DNA from: Rhyacophila brunnea
Taxonomy: Eukaryota; Arthropoda; Insecta; Trichoptera; Rhyacophilidae
DNA: 64,000 bases
Assembly (NCBI GenBank): GCA_022495005.1
Contig: JAGYXB010000371.1
Span: forward strand, 114,211 to 178,210
Reading direction: 5' to 3'
The translations under genes were made by a program, and so were the position numbers. The notes under the pieces were generated by a model. That model did not search any database. It had not been told where the DNA came from and saw only the letters and a list, made by a program, of their open reading frames with translations. Below, piece by piece: positions 54,849-64,000 of this stretch (within the stretch, counting starts at the first letter, position 1; each line of letters begins with the position of its first letter).

Positions 54849-55089
54849 TGTGTCGCTAGATTTAAAAATCAGCCAAGTCCATAATAGATGAATAGGAGAA
54901 CAACAGCTTTTTGTTTTCTCAAATACACAGTCACAAGGGTAAGGGTGGAAGTTTATATTATTTCGAGTATGGAATATTTAAAATTAATAAATTCCACATT
55001 TTGATAATGCAAAAATGTTAGAAAGCACATTCACAAAAAAGTCAAAAATACCTAAATGTGGACTTGGCTGATTTTGAAATGGAGCGACA
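54849..55089. mobile_element. TA-flanked 241-bp MITE (Tc1/mariner-type)
   Basis: The left end TGTGTCGCTAGATTTAAAAA and the reversed right end TGTCGCTCCATTTCAAAA are imperfect inverted repeats that both continue into ATCAGCCAAGTCCA. TA lies on both sides. Layout and inner AAGTCCA motif resemble the larger element at 46881-47424. Confidence 0.7.
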
Positions 55090-55269
55090 TATATACAAAA
55101 TATAAAAATGATTCAATTACAAATAACAACCAATACAACAAGAAAGTAGAAGACAAAGTAATATAAAAATTAAAATAAAATGATAAAAACAAATATAAAT
55201 TTAACCTATTCAACACATCCACGAATATTACATTGTTTAAAAAAAAAAACAACCTTTATGGTGCCTTAA

Positions 55270-55643
55270 GGTGACGCATCAGTGAAACGCCAAATAATTT
55301 CCAACTGTAGGCGCGACGAAATTTTGGACTCGCTGCCATTCAGTGAGAGAATCTCGAGTCAGAAGCACGTCACTTTGCTGCGTGATGGCGACGGGTCAAT
55401 TAATTCTAAAATCGTGTAAAGATGACTAAAAACGTTATCCATTTACTTTAAAAAGAAAACATGTCAATGAATATATTATTATTGTTACTAATAGAACAAT
55501 AAACAGAACATAAAATGAACGTATGTTGGATTTATATGACAAATAATATTTCGTTTGACAGGTGTCATTTGCACCCGCGACCCGCAGTCCGCGCATCGCC
55601 TAGCAACGATCTTTTTAGACCGTGCCTCAACTAATGCATGGCC
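55270..55643 (+). mobile_element. Family E TTAA-type element, copy 4
   Basis: TTAA is at 55266-55269 and 55644-55647. It begins GGTGACGCATCAGTGAAACG and ends CTCAACTAATGCATGGCC. The GTGATGGCGACGGG and GAAAACATGTCAATG blocks are intact. Confidence 0.85.
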
Positions 55644-55647
55644 TTAA

Positions 55648-57021
55648 AACAGGTTAATCGCACGATACACAGCACAATGAAACATCACATGCGTCCTGTG
55701 ACAGGTATCATGAGGACTGCAGAGTCACGAGTGATGTTGGTATGAACATGAAATTTAACATTTGCTAGTATAGTCGGATTGCAAATGAACCCCTAAGAAG
55801 TAAAAAAAATGCTTTAAAAGAGCAATCACTCTTCGGTTCGACAAGGATATCATTGATATTTGATAGTATCTACCTATACCAGAAGAAAACGAGTCGGAAT
55901 TATCATATCAAAAGGAAAGAATCCATATATCCTTAAGTAGAGACATCTATTGTGGACTCAATCCAACTTTATTGTGTGGACGGTCCGGACCTGTGAGGAA
56001 TCCAAATAATACTGTAATATTCGAGAATACTAACACAAATGATATATTTATGATGTACATAGCACTCGGACATTTTCGAATGATCTCCAAACCCTCATAA
56101 CGAAACCACGCATTTTGCTAGGTCTAGTACTGATGTTAATGCCGGCGCTCCATTCAGCTCCTACAGTCTTCGGACTTTTTTTTCGCGTGGAGCACCCCAG
56201 ATCTGCGGACTTTTTAATCCGCATACCAGGCTCGTTGGATTTCAAACATGTTTGATATTTTACTCTCTGAGTTGCTTGACTTCATCCGTCGATCACTATG
56301 CAAATTCGATTTGACCTTAATGCGCGATCATTCGGTCCGAAAAAAAATTTGTACCTTGTTTTAAACATTTTCATTGATTAAGTTGTTAATTGACACATTA
56401 GAAAATGAGAGATTTACCAATTATTTTTTTATTTGTATTTATGAAATTTATAAAATAAAACGTAAAACTTGTGTTGTTTTCACTGCTATTATACTTTATG
56501 CAAGTCTACATATAAATAACATAAAATTATAGTATTATCGGAAGACATTACGATAATTGCAACTTTTGACTTTAGACAGCTCGACTTTTTTTATTCGTTC
56601 GTTGATCAGGAGCAGAGCATAGACACATCGGACGATTTATTGTCCTCGGACATTTGGCTCGCCAATAAAGCGCTGGCATAAGAATATGCTGATTGAAAGT
56701 GAACTTTGCGGCTCATACAATAAAACACCCAAATCCTTTATCTCAGCTATGTAGAATACTCAATATTAAATTCTCACTAGATACGCCAGATTGGACATTG
56801 AATTTTGTTGAACTTCAAGGGACTACGAAATGATTGTTCCCAAATACAATTCACATCTATCATGAACATTATTTTTATTTTTTATTACAAGCATGTACTA
56901 ATATTTTATTTTCTCTTTTGTTTCAGGTAAATATCTTCATATCTTTATGGTCTATCTATTCTGATAGCCACGTGCCTGCATTCCTCGGTGAGTAATCACG
57001 TATAAGTTATACGTATAACCA
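55648..57021. other. Stretch with one possible exon and AAAGTCCG repeats
   Basis: GGACTTTTT words and GAGCGCCGGCAT (or its complement) recur at 56130-56215 and again at 56660-56680 and 58840-58885, hinting at a decayed repeat. A possible exon at 56927-56987 is listed separately. Nothing else was recognised. Confidence 0.35.
56927..56987 (+). other. Possible small exon (good acceptor and donor)
   Basis: A pyrimidine-rich tract ending TTTTGTTTCAG precedes it and GTGAGT follows it, both near consensus. Of three frames only the one continuing phase 0 from the GAS2-like first exon is open, giving VNIFISLWSIYSDSHVPAFL. That sequence is not CH-like, so if real it would be an alternative or unrelated exon. 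It may equally be chance. Confidence 0.2.
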
Positions 57022-57590
57022 TGGCCCCTCACATCCTGAAGCGGGCCCCCTACCTATCGCTATGGTTAAGGGCAGTGTGATGTTCTACAGCAGTGTTCCC
57101 CAACTGGTATTCCATGGAACCCCAAAAATTCCTCGAGGTAAAATTAGGGGTATTTCGTCTATTTTTAGCGATACTTTGTATTTTTAAATAAATCTAGAAT
57201 TATTGAGTTGTCGGCACTTGGCATCATATTATGGAGCTGATCACGACCCCCTTTTGTTGTAGTTAAGTAAACTTGCAAACCTTCATCATATTGGAAAAAT
57301 AGTCATTGTCATTAGTCAGGAAATACACTAAAAATAACTATAAAATAAAATTTTACACTTAAATTGTCATTTAATTATATCAATTATCATAATATTACAC
57401 TTATTGCATCGCACAGTAATTTTAAATGGTACTATGCTTTAAGTAAAATAGCGCCGCAGGCGACTTTTTTTCAATATTACAATAAATCTGTGGTGTATGG
57501 TTATCTTACTTAACTGGTTGAATCACCACGCCGGGCCCGCAGGCTAGAGCCCTGTAAGCCCCCCTTTGTGGGAGCCATGCGTATAACAAC
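57022..57590 (+). repeat. Family K repeat, best-preserved copy
   Basis: It begins CCCCTCACATCCTGAAGCGG and ends GGGCCCGCAGGCTAGAGCCC...CCTTTGTGGGAGCC. CAGTGTTCCCCAACTGG inside looks like a hAT end. GCGCCGCAGGCGACTTTTTT matches the inverted copy at 36990-37015. Confidence 0.55.
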
Positions 57591-57597
57591 ATATTAA

Positions 57598-57690
57598 ATT
57601 CTATAAAACACTGAGGTCTCGCCCGGGGTTCGATTCCCGATGCTAACACAATGTATTTATTTGATTTTCTCAAAGCCTTTGTTTTATAGA
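57598..57690 (+). mobile_element. SINE family 2 fragment (B-box side)
   Basis: GGGGTTCGATTCCCGATG is a B box, followed by TTTTCTCAAAGCCTTTG as in the 34160-34372 copy. The A-box half and A-tail are missing. Confidence 0.6.
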
Positions 57691-58082
57691 TAGGCAAGAA
57701 TGTGTTATTTTGAAATACGAATATTTTTCTTTCTTCGATTTGTTCGTAGCTCTCCCTTCACTCATTCATTATACACTCTATAATGTTGCCATATGCAAAC
57801 AATTTGTTCAGACCCTTCTCGTATTATTTTTAGTGGCTTATTCCCTCTGTGCATTTCCGAAAGCTCCGCCATGAATGCAATCGGAAATTATGGCGTTTCC
57901 CATTATACTTATCTCGAATTTGTATTGCTCGCGCGGTTCGAATTCGAATAGAAAAAGCTTATTTATGTAAGTAGGTACCTAAGTAGTTTTTTGTATGCGG
58001 AGTCGTTTTTTATAATATTAGGTACAGGGTACAATGCTACATTGATTTTATAGCAGAGGGTGGTGTAATAGGGGTTGATAAC

Positions 58083-58190
58083 ACAGAACAGATTATTAAG
58101 GTAGAAATGCGAAAGCCAGTCCACCACTTAGGGGCAAACCGTTAAATGCAAGAGATGTGGAAAGAGACACATGAATGTCATCAAATATGA
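58083..58190 (+). mobile_element. Diverged family C relative, 5' part
   Basis: It begins CACAGAACAGATTATTAA, the C-family start, and continues AAATGCAAGAGATGTGG, shared with 59870-60205. It is cut by SINE 1 sequence. Confidence 0.5.
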
Positions 58191-58206
58191 CCTATTATTA
58201 TTATTA

Positions 58207-58362
58207 TTATCGTAAGCGTCGTGGGTCCCAGGTTCGAATCCTGGGTCTGGCAAGTACAAATATTGTTTTTCAATTTGTGTCTGTCAGGGTATGGACCTAA
58301 TAGGTTGAGCAAGTGGCTGACATCCATTTCTCGTAAAAACAAAAATCTGTTAGCACAGTAAA
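58207..58362 (+). mobile_element. SINE family 1 copy
   Basis: TCCCAGGTTCGAATCCTGG is an excellent B box in this copy. The body GGTATGGACCTAATAGGTTGA and the tail GTAAAAACAAAAATCTGTTA match 29868-30055. The A-box half is missing; a (TTA) run precedes it. Confidence 0.7.
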
Positions 58363-58429
58363 AAAATATAAATAATGTATTGACCGTATCTAGTGGTGTT
58401 ACTACCACGAACATAATATTAATAATATG

Positions 58430-58755
58430 GAAATATGAGAGAACCAATCGCCATGGACCGAGATTTGAAGCAGGATTCGGTTTATTATATTACGATGGTC
58501 AGCCCATAAAACGCAAGAAATACAAAGCGAGTCAAGTGTTCTTAAATATTACCAATACCTACGGAATGCACGTTGTGTGTATGTGGCAATCTTTGATGTC
58601 TATTATAATACAGACATAAATATTGAAAATATTATAATCTTTAACACGTGTTTATGATTATCTGATATTTATCCACACTCAAGAATCGTACCTTCTTACA
58701 ACCGTATCCAGAAGGTTACGCAGTTTCCATTATTTTTGTTTTCCGTGGTGGGACA
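58430..58755 (+). mobile_element. Diverged family C relative, main part
   Basis: It shares CAATCGCCATGGACCGAG, CAGGATTCGGTTTAT, TTAACACGTGTTTA and TATCCACACTCAAGA with 59870-60205, and weaker similarity to family C in the ACACGTGTTTAAGTTTATC block. It may be one element with 58083-58190, split by the SINE. Confidence 0.5.
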
Positions 58756-58889
58756 GGACTGCTTCCCAAATCTTTATTTTTTATATACGTTACGCGGTGA
58801 TAATATAGGGATTCCAATACCGGTATTTAAAGTCTAAAAAGTCCGAAGATTATAAATCGTCTGACTTGCGTGCTAATGGAGCGCCGGCA

Positions 58890-59570
58890 TAAGTATTGTC
58901 ATATGCATGTTTAGATTTGGTCATATGATAGATTGCCTAAGTTGACAAGCCTTACAAAATAATAAAGAGTGGAATCTCCACCCTGGAACTCTATCTTGTT
59001 TGTTCGCGTACTTATTTATATAGTATGTCAACCGCCCGCATTGTCTAATAAAAGCCTTCACTAATGTACTGATACCACAACGTTTTCAAGCATTTGTAAT
59101 TAAAGTGTTTCCTTTCATCTGAATCGGTAGAGCAAAAGCTCTCGGTTAAAGCTCCGCGTTAGCTATTATTTAAAGCACTCAGTAAAGCGATCCCTCAGTC
59201 TTAATTAAACAGAAATGTAAGATGTAGCTATGATTAATTAACCCCAGTGAGTAAATAATACGACATTGAATGAGAGGATGATCTGAAAGGGACATTAGTT
59301 CAGCCTTCCACTTAGGTTACATCTAAGTAGACAATATTATCTACATGTTTATTACGTCAAATTTGCACACCATAGTTGTGCGTCCTCATGGGGTGAACAC
59401 TTTAACGTAAAATCACCTAAAATAAAACGAAGGCTTCAAATTCACTCGTATCTACGATTTTCGGTATTTTTAAAACCACTCTCTACCCCCCACCGTTGTC
59501 ACAAAATCTTTCGTGTCAGGAAAATTGTACGCATGCTGTTGGAGGTTGTAATCCGCATTGAAAAAACTCA
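58890..59570. other. Unannotated stretch
   Basis: A TCGGTAGAGCAAAAGCTCTC string at about 59134 mimics part of a tRNA, but no cloverleaf can be drawn. Nothing else. Confidence 0.3.
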
Positions 59571-59574
59571 TGAC

Positions 59575-59685
59575 AAACAAATCGACGTGCAGACACCTCG
59601 ACCGTCGGTCTCCGATTGGCGACTAGTGAGAAATTTTGTCGCACCTACTGTTGAAAATTACTTGCCCTTTCACTGAAGTACGCTC
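59575..59685 (-). mobile_element. Family E element fragment, copy 5
   Basis: In reverse it begins GAGCGTACTTCAGTGAAAGG and runs to about GATTTGTTTGTC, then loses similarity. TTAA follows at 59686-59689. Only one end survives, and it is more diverged than the other copies. Confidence 0.55.
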
Positions 59686-59869
59686 TTAATAGTTTCGTTA
59701 TTTGTTTGCGACGCCTCTATCCAATCAGGGTGCGATGCCCTCTGGAGCGCGAAACTTAATTGGACCCAATCAACCATTAGCCCAAAGCCAGCTGAAGATA
59801 TGTTTGATTTGATACGAACCCGACAATGTCCAATGTCTATTACACCCATAAGTGAGAAAGAAACATTTT

Positions 59870-60205
59870 CTTTGTCATAATCAGATAGAAATCTGAAAGT
59901 CAGTCGCCATGAACCAGTGCTTTGAAGTCAGATTCGGTTTATAAATCAGACCAAAAATGCAAGAGATGTAAAACCCACTGAGTGTCTTGAAATATCACCA
60001 ATATTGAACACGCGTTTCGTTCTCGCAACAAACTTTAAAGAATATTATCATACATAATACAGACGTACCTAAATAATTGTTGAAACTAAAATATTCTTTA
60101 ACACATGTTTAGCTTTATCACATATTTATCCACACTCGAGATTCAAACCTTACAGCCTCACCCAGAAGGCAAACTATATCCCAACATTTTTGTTCCGTGG
60201 TCTTC
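59870..60205 (+). mobile_element. Diverged family C relative, copy 2
   Basis: It is collinear with 58083-58190 plus 58430-58755: GTCGCCATGAACCAGTG, AATGCAAGAGATGTA, AACACATGTTTAGC, TATCCACACTCGAGAT and a TTTTTGTTCCGTGGT end. It is related to family C but forms its own subfamily. Confidence 0.5.
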
Positions 60206-60419
60206 TTAACCTTCTGTTTATAAGCTAATGAAGTCCGTCCGTCCGTCCCTGTGATGTCACGTTGAGTTACCGTACGAGATTGTCAATATTGCAGTAAGTA
60301 AACCGGAAATGTTTTGAAAGTTTTTGGATGTGTCTTTTGTTGGTTACATACCTACTTATGTGAGAACTGATAAGATGTGTCCATTTTTTGAAGGTGGCCA
60401 TTGCAAATATTATGTCATA

Positions 60420-61307
60420 GAGCAGGAGCAGCTCTTGTGATACCAGAAGTAGGTATAAACAAGAGCTGGAAGCTAAACCCAGCAATACCAATAATGACGG
60501 CCTAGCTCATCGCGATAAACGAAGCAATTAAATACACTTTAAGCGATGATTTCTCGGCGCAATCCGCTGTTATATTATTAACAGACTCCAAAAGCGCTTT
60601 ACAACATCTTGCCGCAGCAACTCGCTCACATAACAGTAAAACCATTGCATACCACATCCTTGACCAGATCGACGCCAAGAAAAATAGAGGAGGAGTTCTA
60701 TGCCTTCAATGGATCCCATCGCACATGGGTATTGAGGGCAATGAAAGGGCGGATGATCTGGCAAAGGAAGTAGGCCATTCAGGGTTACCATATCGGTGGA
60801 TACCAGAAAACCTGGACTGGAATGAGGCTATAAAGAAAATGGGCCAAAGTATGTGGATAGATTTTCACCATAGGGCATCATTAGAAAAGGGGAAATGGAG
60901 TAAGTCTATTCTACCATCACCACGAGAGTCTTATTTGACAAGGAATGAGCTTAAGTTAATACTGAGGCTAAGAACAGGGCACACAATGGGCAAAAGATTT
61001 GATGTCCTCACGGGAAGAAGCGAATCGCAACTATGCAATGAATGTCATGTTTTAGAGGACATTGTACATATAGCACTACTACAATGCCCTAAATATGAAC
61101 TTCACAGAGTACAGCTGCGAATTGCGGATATCTATGAGAATGTCGACGAATTGAAAGGTGTCCTGGCGGAGGGTAAGACGGAAGAGCTAGGCAAAATTGT
61201 TATTTAATAGAATAGGAGTGAGGACCTTATCGACGGATCCCCTTCTAGAAGAGAAGAGGCGATATGACAGCGAGTCGCAGTCAAAGCCTCGGTAAAATCA
61301 CAAAAAA
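60420..61307 (+). pseudogene. LINE fragment with RNase H domain and cysteine-rich tail
   Basis: One frame from about 60422 reads AGAALVIPEVGINKSWKLNP, then IMTA-stop-LIAINEA, ILLTDSKSALQHLA and LQWIPSHMGIEGNERADDLA. This is RNase H of an I/Jockey-like non-LTR retrotransposon: DSKSALQ carries the TDS aspartate and SHMGIEGNERAD the C-terminal His/Asp motif. The stop TAG at 60503-60505 falls where the family has the catalytic Glu (AEL). A CNECHVLEDIVH...CPKYELHR tail follows, then a stop at 61205, a 3'UTR and an A-rich end. The reverse transcriptase is absent. Copies at 33390-33718 (-) and 39329-39550 (+). Confidence 0.8.
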
Positions 61308-61309
61308 AA

Positions 61310-62201
61310 AATATTATGTCGTATTATGATGTCAATATGTCTACTTATAATTATTAAATATGTTGTTGTATCATTATTATATTTTAATCCGTCACATTAT
61401 CGTTGCCGGCCTAATAATTATGCGTGTCCATTCTAAACAGATGGCCAAACCCGGCGACCTAATTTACATGTGAACTTGTTGCAGCGAAATGGAGCCATGG
61501 CCTTGAAAACTGCACGTAACACGGATTAATATTATATATAAACCGAGCGCCTCCGATTGATCGGTGTTGTCATGCATCAGCCTTATTTCCCCGGCGCACG
61601 TCCGCGTAGCATTGTCGCGCCGAGTTTGGCAACACCGGCGCATCTGGAAGCGGAAAGCGCGCGCCCGAAATGGCGACTTCCGGTCCTCTGACGCGCGCGC
61701 GCCATTTCGCCAAACGATTCGCGCGTTTTTTTCGACGGATTTAATGAATTGTAATTTTAGTGATGGATGCTTTTTTGTTGACCTTTCAACGTTGACTGTC
61801 GTATGATAATTGCCTGTCAGACACATATGTCTTTGAAGCAGAAAATAACTGTCTCCCAATTTAAACGTTTACCTACCAAATTGATTTAATGATTTGAATC
61901 TAAATAATAAATTTATTGCTAAGCAGTCAATCGCCACATGGAATGTTTTCTTTTTTAGCGAATTTTATTTACATATATGTATCTGTTTGGATTTTTTATG
62001 ATGTAAGGAATATATTATATAAATCTGTCTTCTTCTTGTGTCATCTAAGGTGTGGCTAAATTTGGTTTATTTATGTCATCTGACATTGTCTCACTAAACA
62101 CACAAAAATATAAACATATTAAATAAACTTTTTTTATATTCGAATAATTCACAAGATCAAATAATGTAATATTCAGCCATTGCCACATACAATAACATTA
62201 A
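61310..62201. other. Stretch containing a CpG-rich island
   Basis: Positions 61560-61745 are strongly CpG-rich (GCGCACGTCCGCGTAGC, GCGCGCGCCATTTCGCC) and include inverted CGAAATGGCG/CGCCATTTCG words. Such DNA resembles an insect housekeeping promoter, as before the GAS2-like exon. Open frames on both strands across it are GC-rich by-products and are not recognised. The rest is AT-rich and featureless. Confidence 0.4.
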
Positions 62202-62781
62202 GAGTGGCGAAGGGTAGAAGTAGGCTGTTTAGATCCGACATAAATAGTGCACACTTAACGTTGTCAGTCATACTTATTTGTTTTCATTGAACTAAGACTA
62301 CCTACAAATTGCAGGCAGTGGTGGTTTGTTTTTAAAATCCAATTCAACCCTGCTTAAAACAAAGCCATAAGTAATAGATAATAGTCAAAAAATATTCCTC
62401 TTTCTATAAATTATCTGAAATTATGCCATTATAACATTACATCATATATAATTTTATATCTATTTTATTATGGTTTGGTTTAGACAGGGGGTAACATAAA
62501 AAAAAACTAAATATCACCATCCGTAATTTGTACTTTGAATTCAATGAAAACAATTAAGATGACTAACAAAGTGTACACTAGTTTTGTCGGATCACCACAG
62601 CCTACCTCCATAACGATGGTTTGGTTTAGGCATGCTTTGATTGAATCTGAAAATCAAACCAGAAACATCTGCAATTTGTATTCTTAGTTCAATGAAAATA
62701 AATATTTAAGTATGACTGACAAAGTTTAGTGTGCATTATTTATAATGGATCTCCACAGCCTACCTCCACCCTTCGCCACTG
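62202..62781 (+). mobile_element. Family B hAT-like element, full-length copy
   Basis: It begins GAGTGGCGAAGGGTAGAAG (first base changed) and ends CCACCCTTCGCCACTG. An extra CACAGCCTACCTCCATAACG block in the middle looks like an internal copy of the right end, so the element may be a composite of two B units. No clear 8-bp duplication. Confidence 0.75.
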
Positions 62782-63430
62782 CCACATAATAGTTGTTTTG
62801 TAAAAAGGACGGATGATTACTGGAGGAGGATTTTTAATTTTTCACATTTATTTATTAATTACATGTGGATGATTATAAATGTCTAACAAGTTTAAAACAA
62901 AGCTTAGAAAGAATACTGTCCTTATAAAAGGCATTATAATATAATATTTTAAAAGGCCCAGCATGTCACATTCGCTTTTTATTCGTAATACTAAGTGGAT
63001 ATTCGCCCTTACGATTATCATTTTTAAGTACATTCATGTGGAGATACAAATTCGTCGTTTTTACAAAAGAAAGCTAGTGAGGTAGGTACATATTGTTTTT
63101 TCATTGAAATCCCGATTTCGCCATAATGGTTGATTCGCTCTTTTTACAAAACACCGACGATATATTTTGGTTGTACCTACCGCATGGCTTTACAGAAGGA
63201 TATATTATAATATATACTAATAAAATAATGCATTATAACAAGTCTTGTCCAATTTAAATGTGACCAGACTAAGTTAAAATATGCAGCAATTGAATTTAAT
63301 AAAAAATCAAAAACAGTCTTCGTCATTTTAATATAATACAATATTATGGTCATCGAATGATGTCATCGTCACTTTTTGTATTTTGCTTTCGTTCAATTTC
63401 CAGAAAATATCATTTACGATTGAGTAAATT
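62782..63430. other. AT-rich stretch, nothing recognised
   Basis: No gene or repeat partner was identified. Confidence 0.35.
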
Positions 63431-63634
63431 TTGATGAATCATTTTGTTATAGCTATAGACTATTGGGCCCCGCATCAGTTGAAGTACGGCCTTATGGTGG
63501 AGAGAGTCCAAAAGAAATTTTTAAGACTTCTTTACTTTCGGCTGTATGGATATTATCCGTGGCTCTATCCGACTGATTTTCTCTTAGGCATAAAGCCCAC
63601 CAAAGCGGCGCTCGGTGCGCTCTCTACGAAGTGA
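63431..63634 (+). pseudogene. LINE reverse-transcriptase C-terminal fragment
   Basis: The frame reads DYWAPHQLKYGLMVERVQKK and FLRLLYFRLYGYYP, matching the VW.P......IE.VQ.KFLR.L motif that follows the reverse transcriptase palm in CR1/Jockey-type elements. It runs to a stop at about 63634 through the start of the J repeat. It is 5'-truncated. Confidence 0.65.
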
Positions 63635-64000
63635 GCCCCCTCCCGCCCGCGCATTACCCTTCACCTATGTAATAAGGGGCTCAAGGAGCACAAAATAATT
63701 ATTATTATCAGCGTCTCTCCATAACAAAGCAATAAAAATATTTTTAAATTTCTTGGGGCTTGTAATTAATATTCACGATGACATCATTATGACAAATATC
63801 GGACAAGCAATAACTAAATAAAGAGTTCACTGTTATTAAATAATGCCTTCTCGTCCGTCTATCGACGACGCTTCCAGGAGCGTGATTTTGTTTGCCGTGT
63901 TCAATGAATGGACTACGTTGTATTTTCGTTAATTCGTGCCGCTGAGAAGCCAAACAACGATGACTCATGGGGCGGGCGGGCACAATGCGTCGTCAAATCC
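63582..64000 (+). repeat. Family J repeat, copy 2, cut by the window end
   Basis: Nearly identical to 21846-22265 along the whole visible length. Differences are scattered substitutions and an expanded CCCCCTCCCGCCCGC stretch at about 63640. It directly follows the LINE RT fragment and may be that LINE's 3' region. Confidence 0.7.

Noticed and set aside
59115..59165. tRNA gene
   Set aside because: A TCGGTAGAGCA-like string is present, but no B box or cloverleaf can be drawn.
61464..61859. 131-codon and 80-codon frames in the CpG island as genes
   Set aside because: Overlapping frames on both strands of GC-rich DNA with Arg-rich products; typical by-product of composition.
1..64000. CRISPR array, bacterial operon, rRNA or an intact defence-type gene cluster
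   Set aside because: No regularly spaced direct repeats, no operon-like coding density and no rRNA sequence; the window is insect-like nuclear DNA dominated by decayed transposons.

Overview
This is a 64 kb, AT-rich piece of a eukaryotic nuclear genome, almost certainly an insect. It has one convincing host coding segment with a eukaryotic splice donor, no bacterial-style operons, tRNA-derived SINEs, several clades of decayed non-LTR retrotransposons, and very many short non-autonomous DNA transposons. A short TTAGG run (the insect telomere unit) lies inside one repeat, but it is too short to be diagnostic. I cannot place the order; compositional impressions (TAATATTAT and TAGGTA-type strings) would fit Hemiptera or Lepidoptera.

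Host gene: positions 5454-5624 (+) encode the first coding exon of a GAS2-like / 'pickled eggs' (pigs) cytoskeletal linker, covering the N-terminus and the start of its calponin-homology (CH) domain. A GC-richer promoter/5'UTR-like stretch precedes it. No other exon of this gene can be recognised, so the following tens of kb are probably a very large first intron, or intron plus intergenic DNA.

Everything else is mostly mobile DNA, which I sorted into families by comparing copies within the window. hAT-like elements with 8-bp target duplications: family B (seven copies), C (six plus diverged relatives), H (two), L (two), and several singles. TTAA-flanked (piggyBac-type target) miniature elements: family E (five copies) plus elements at 20222-20797, 41249-41698 and 53758-53849. 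TTA/TAA-flanked (PIF/Harbinger-type target) elements: M (two), N, and O. TA-flanked (Tc1/mariner/pogo-type) elements: 46881-47424, 54849-55089, and a pogo/Tigger-like element at 41823-42781 that still carries a broken transposase C-terminus. Unclassified families are D, F, G, J, K and Q. LINE remnants are three copies of an element with an RNase H domain, three of an element with a (TTGAA)-like tail, an RTE-like fragment, and two other C-terminal fragments. Three tRNA-derived SINE families are present.

The striking property of the window is nesting. All four copies of family F have been hit by a different later insertion, and two of them supply each other's empty target site. C elements sit inside a B element and inside a pogo transposase gene; an L element sits inside a second inverted-repeat element; a SINE sits inside a D element; a fold-back element sits inside a LINE. 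The relative order of transposition can therefore be read directly from the sequence. I found no CRISPR array, rRNA, intact tRNA gene, intact transposase or host gene cluster.
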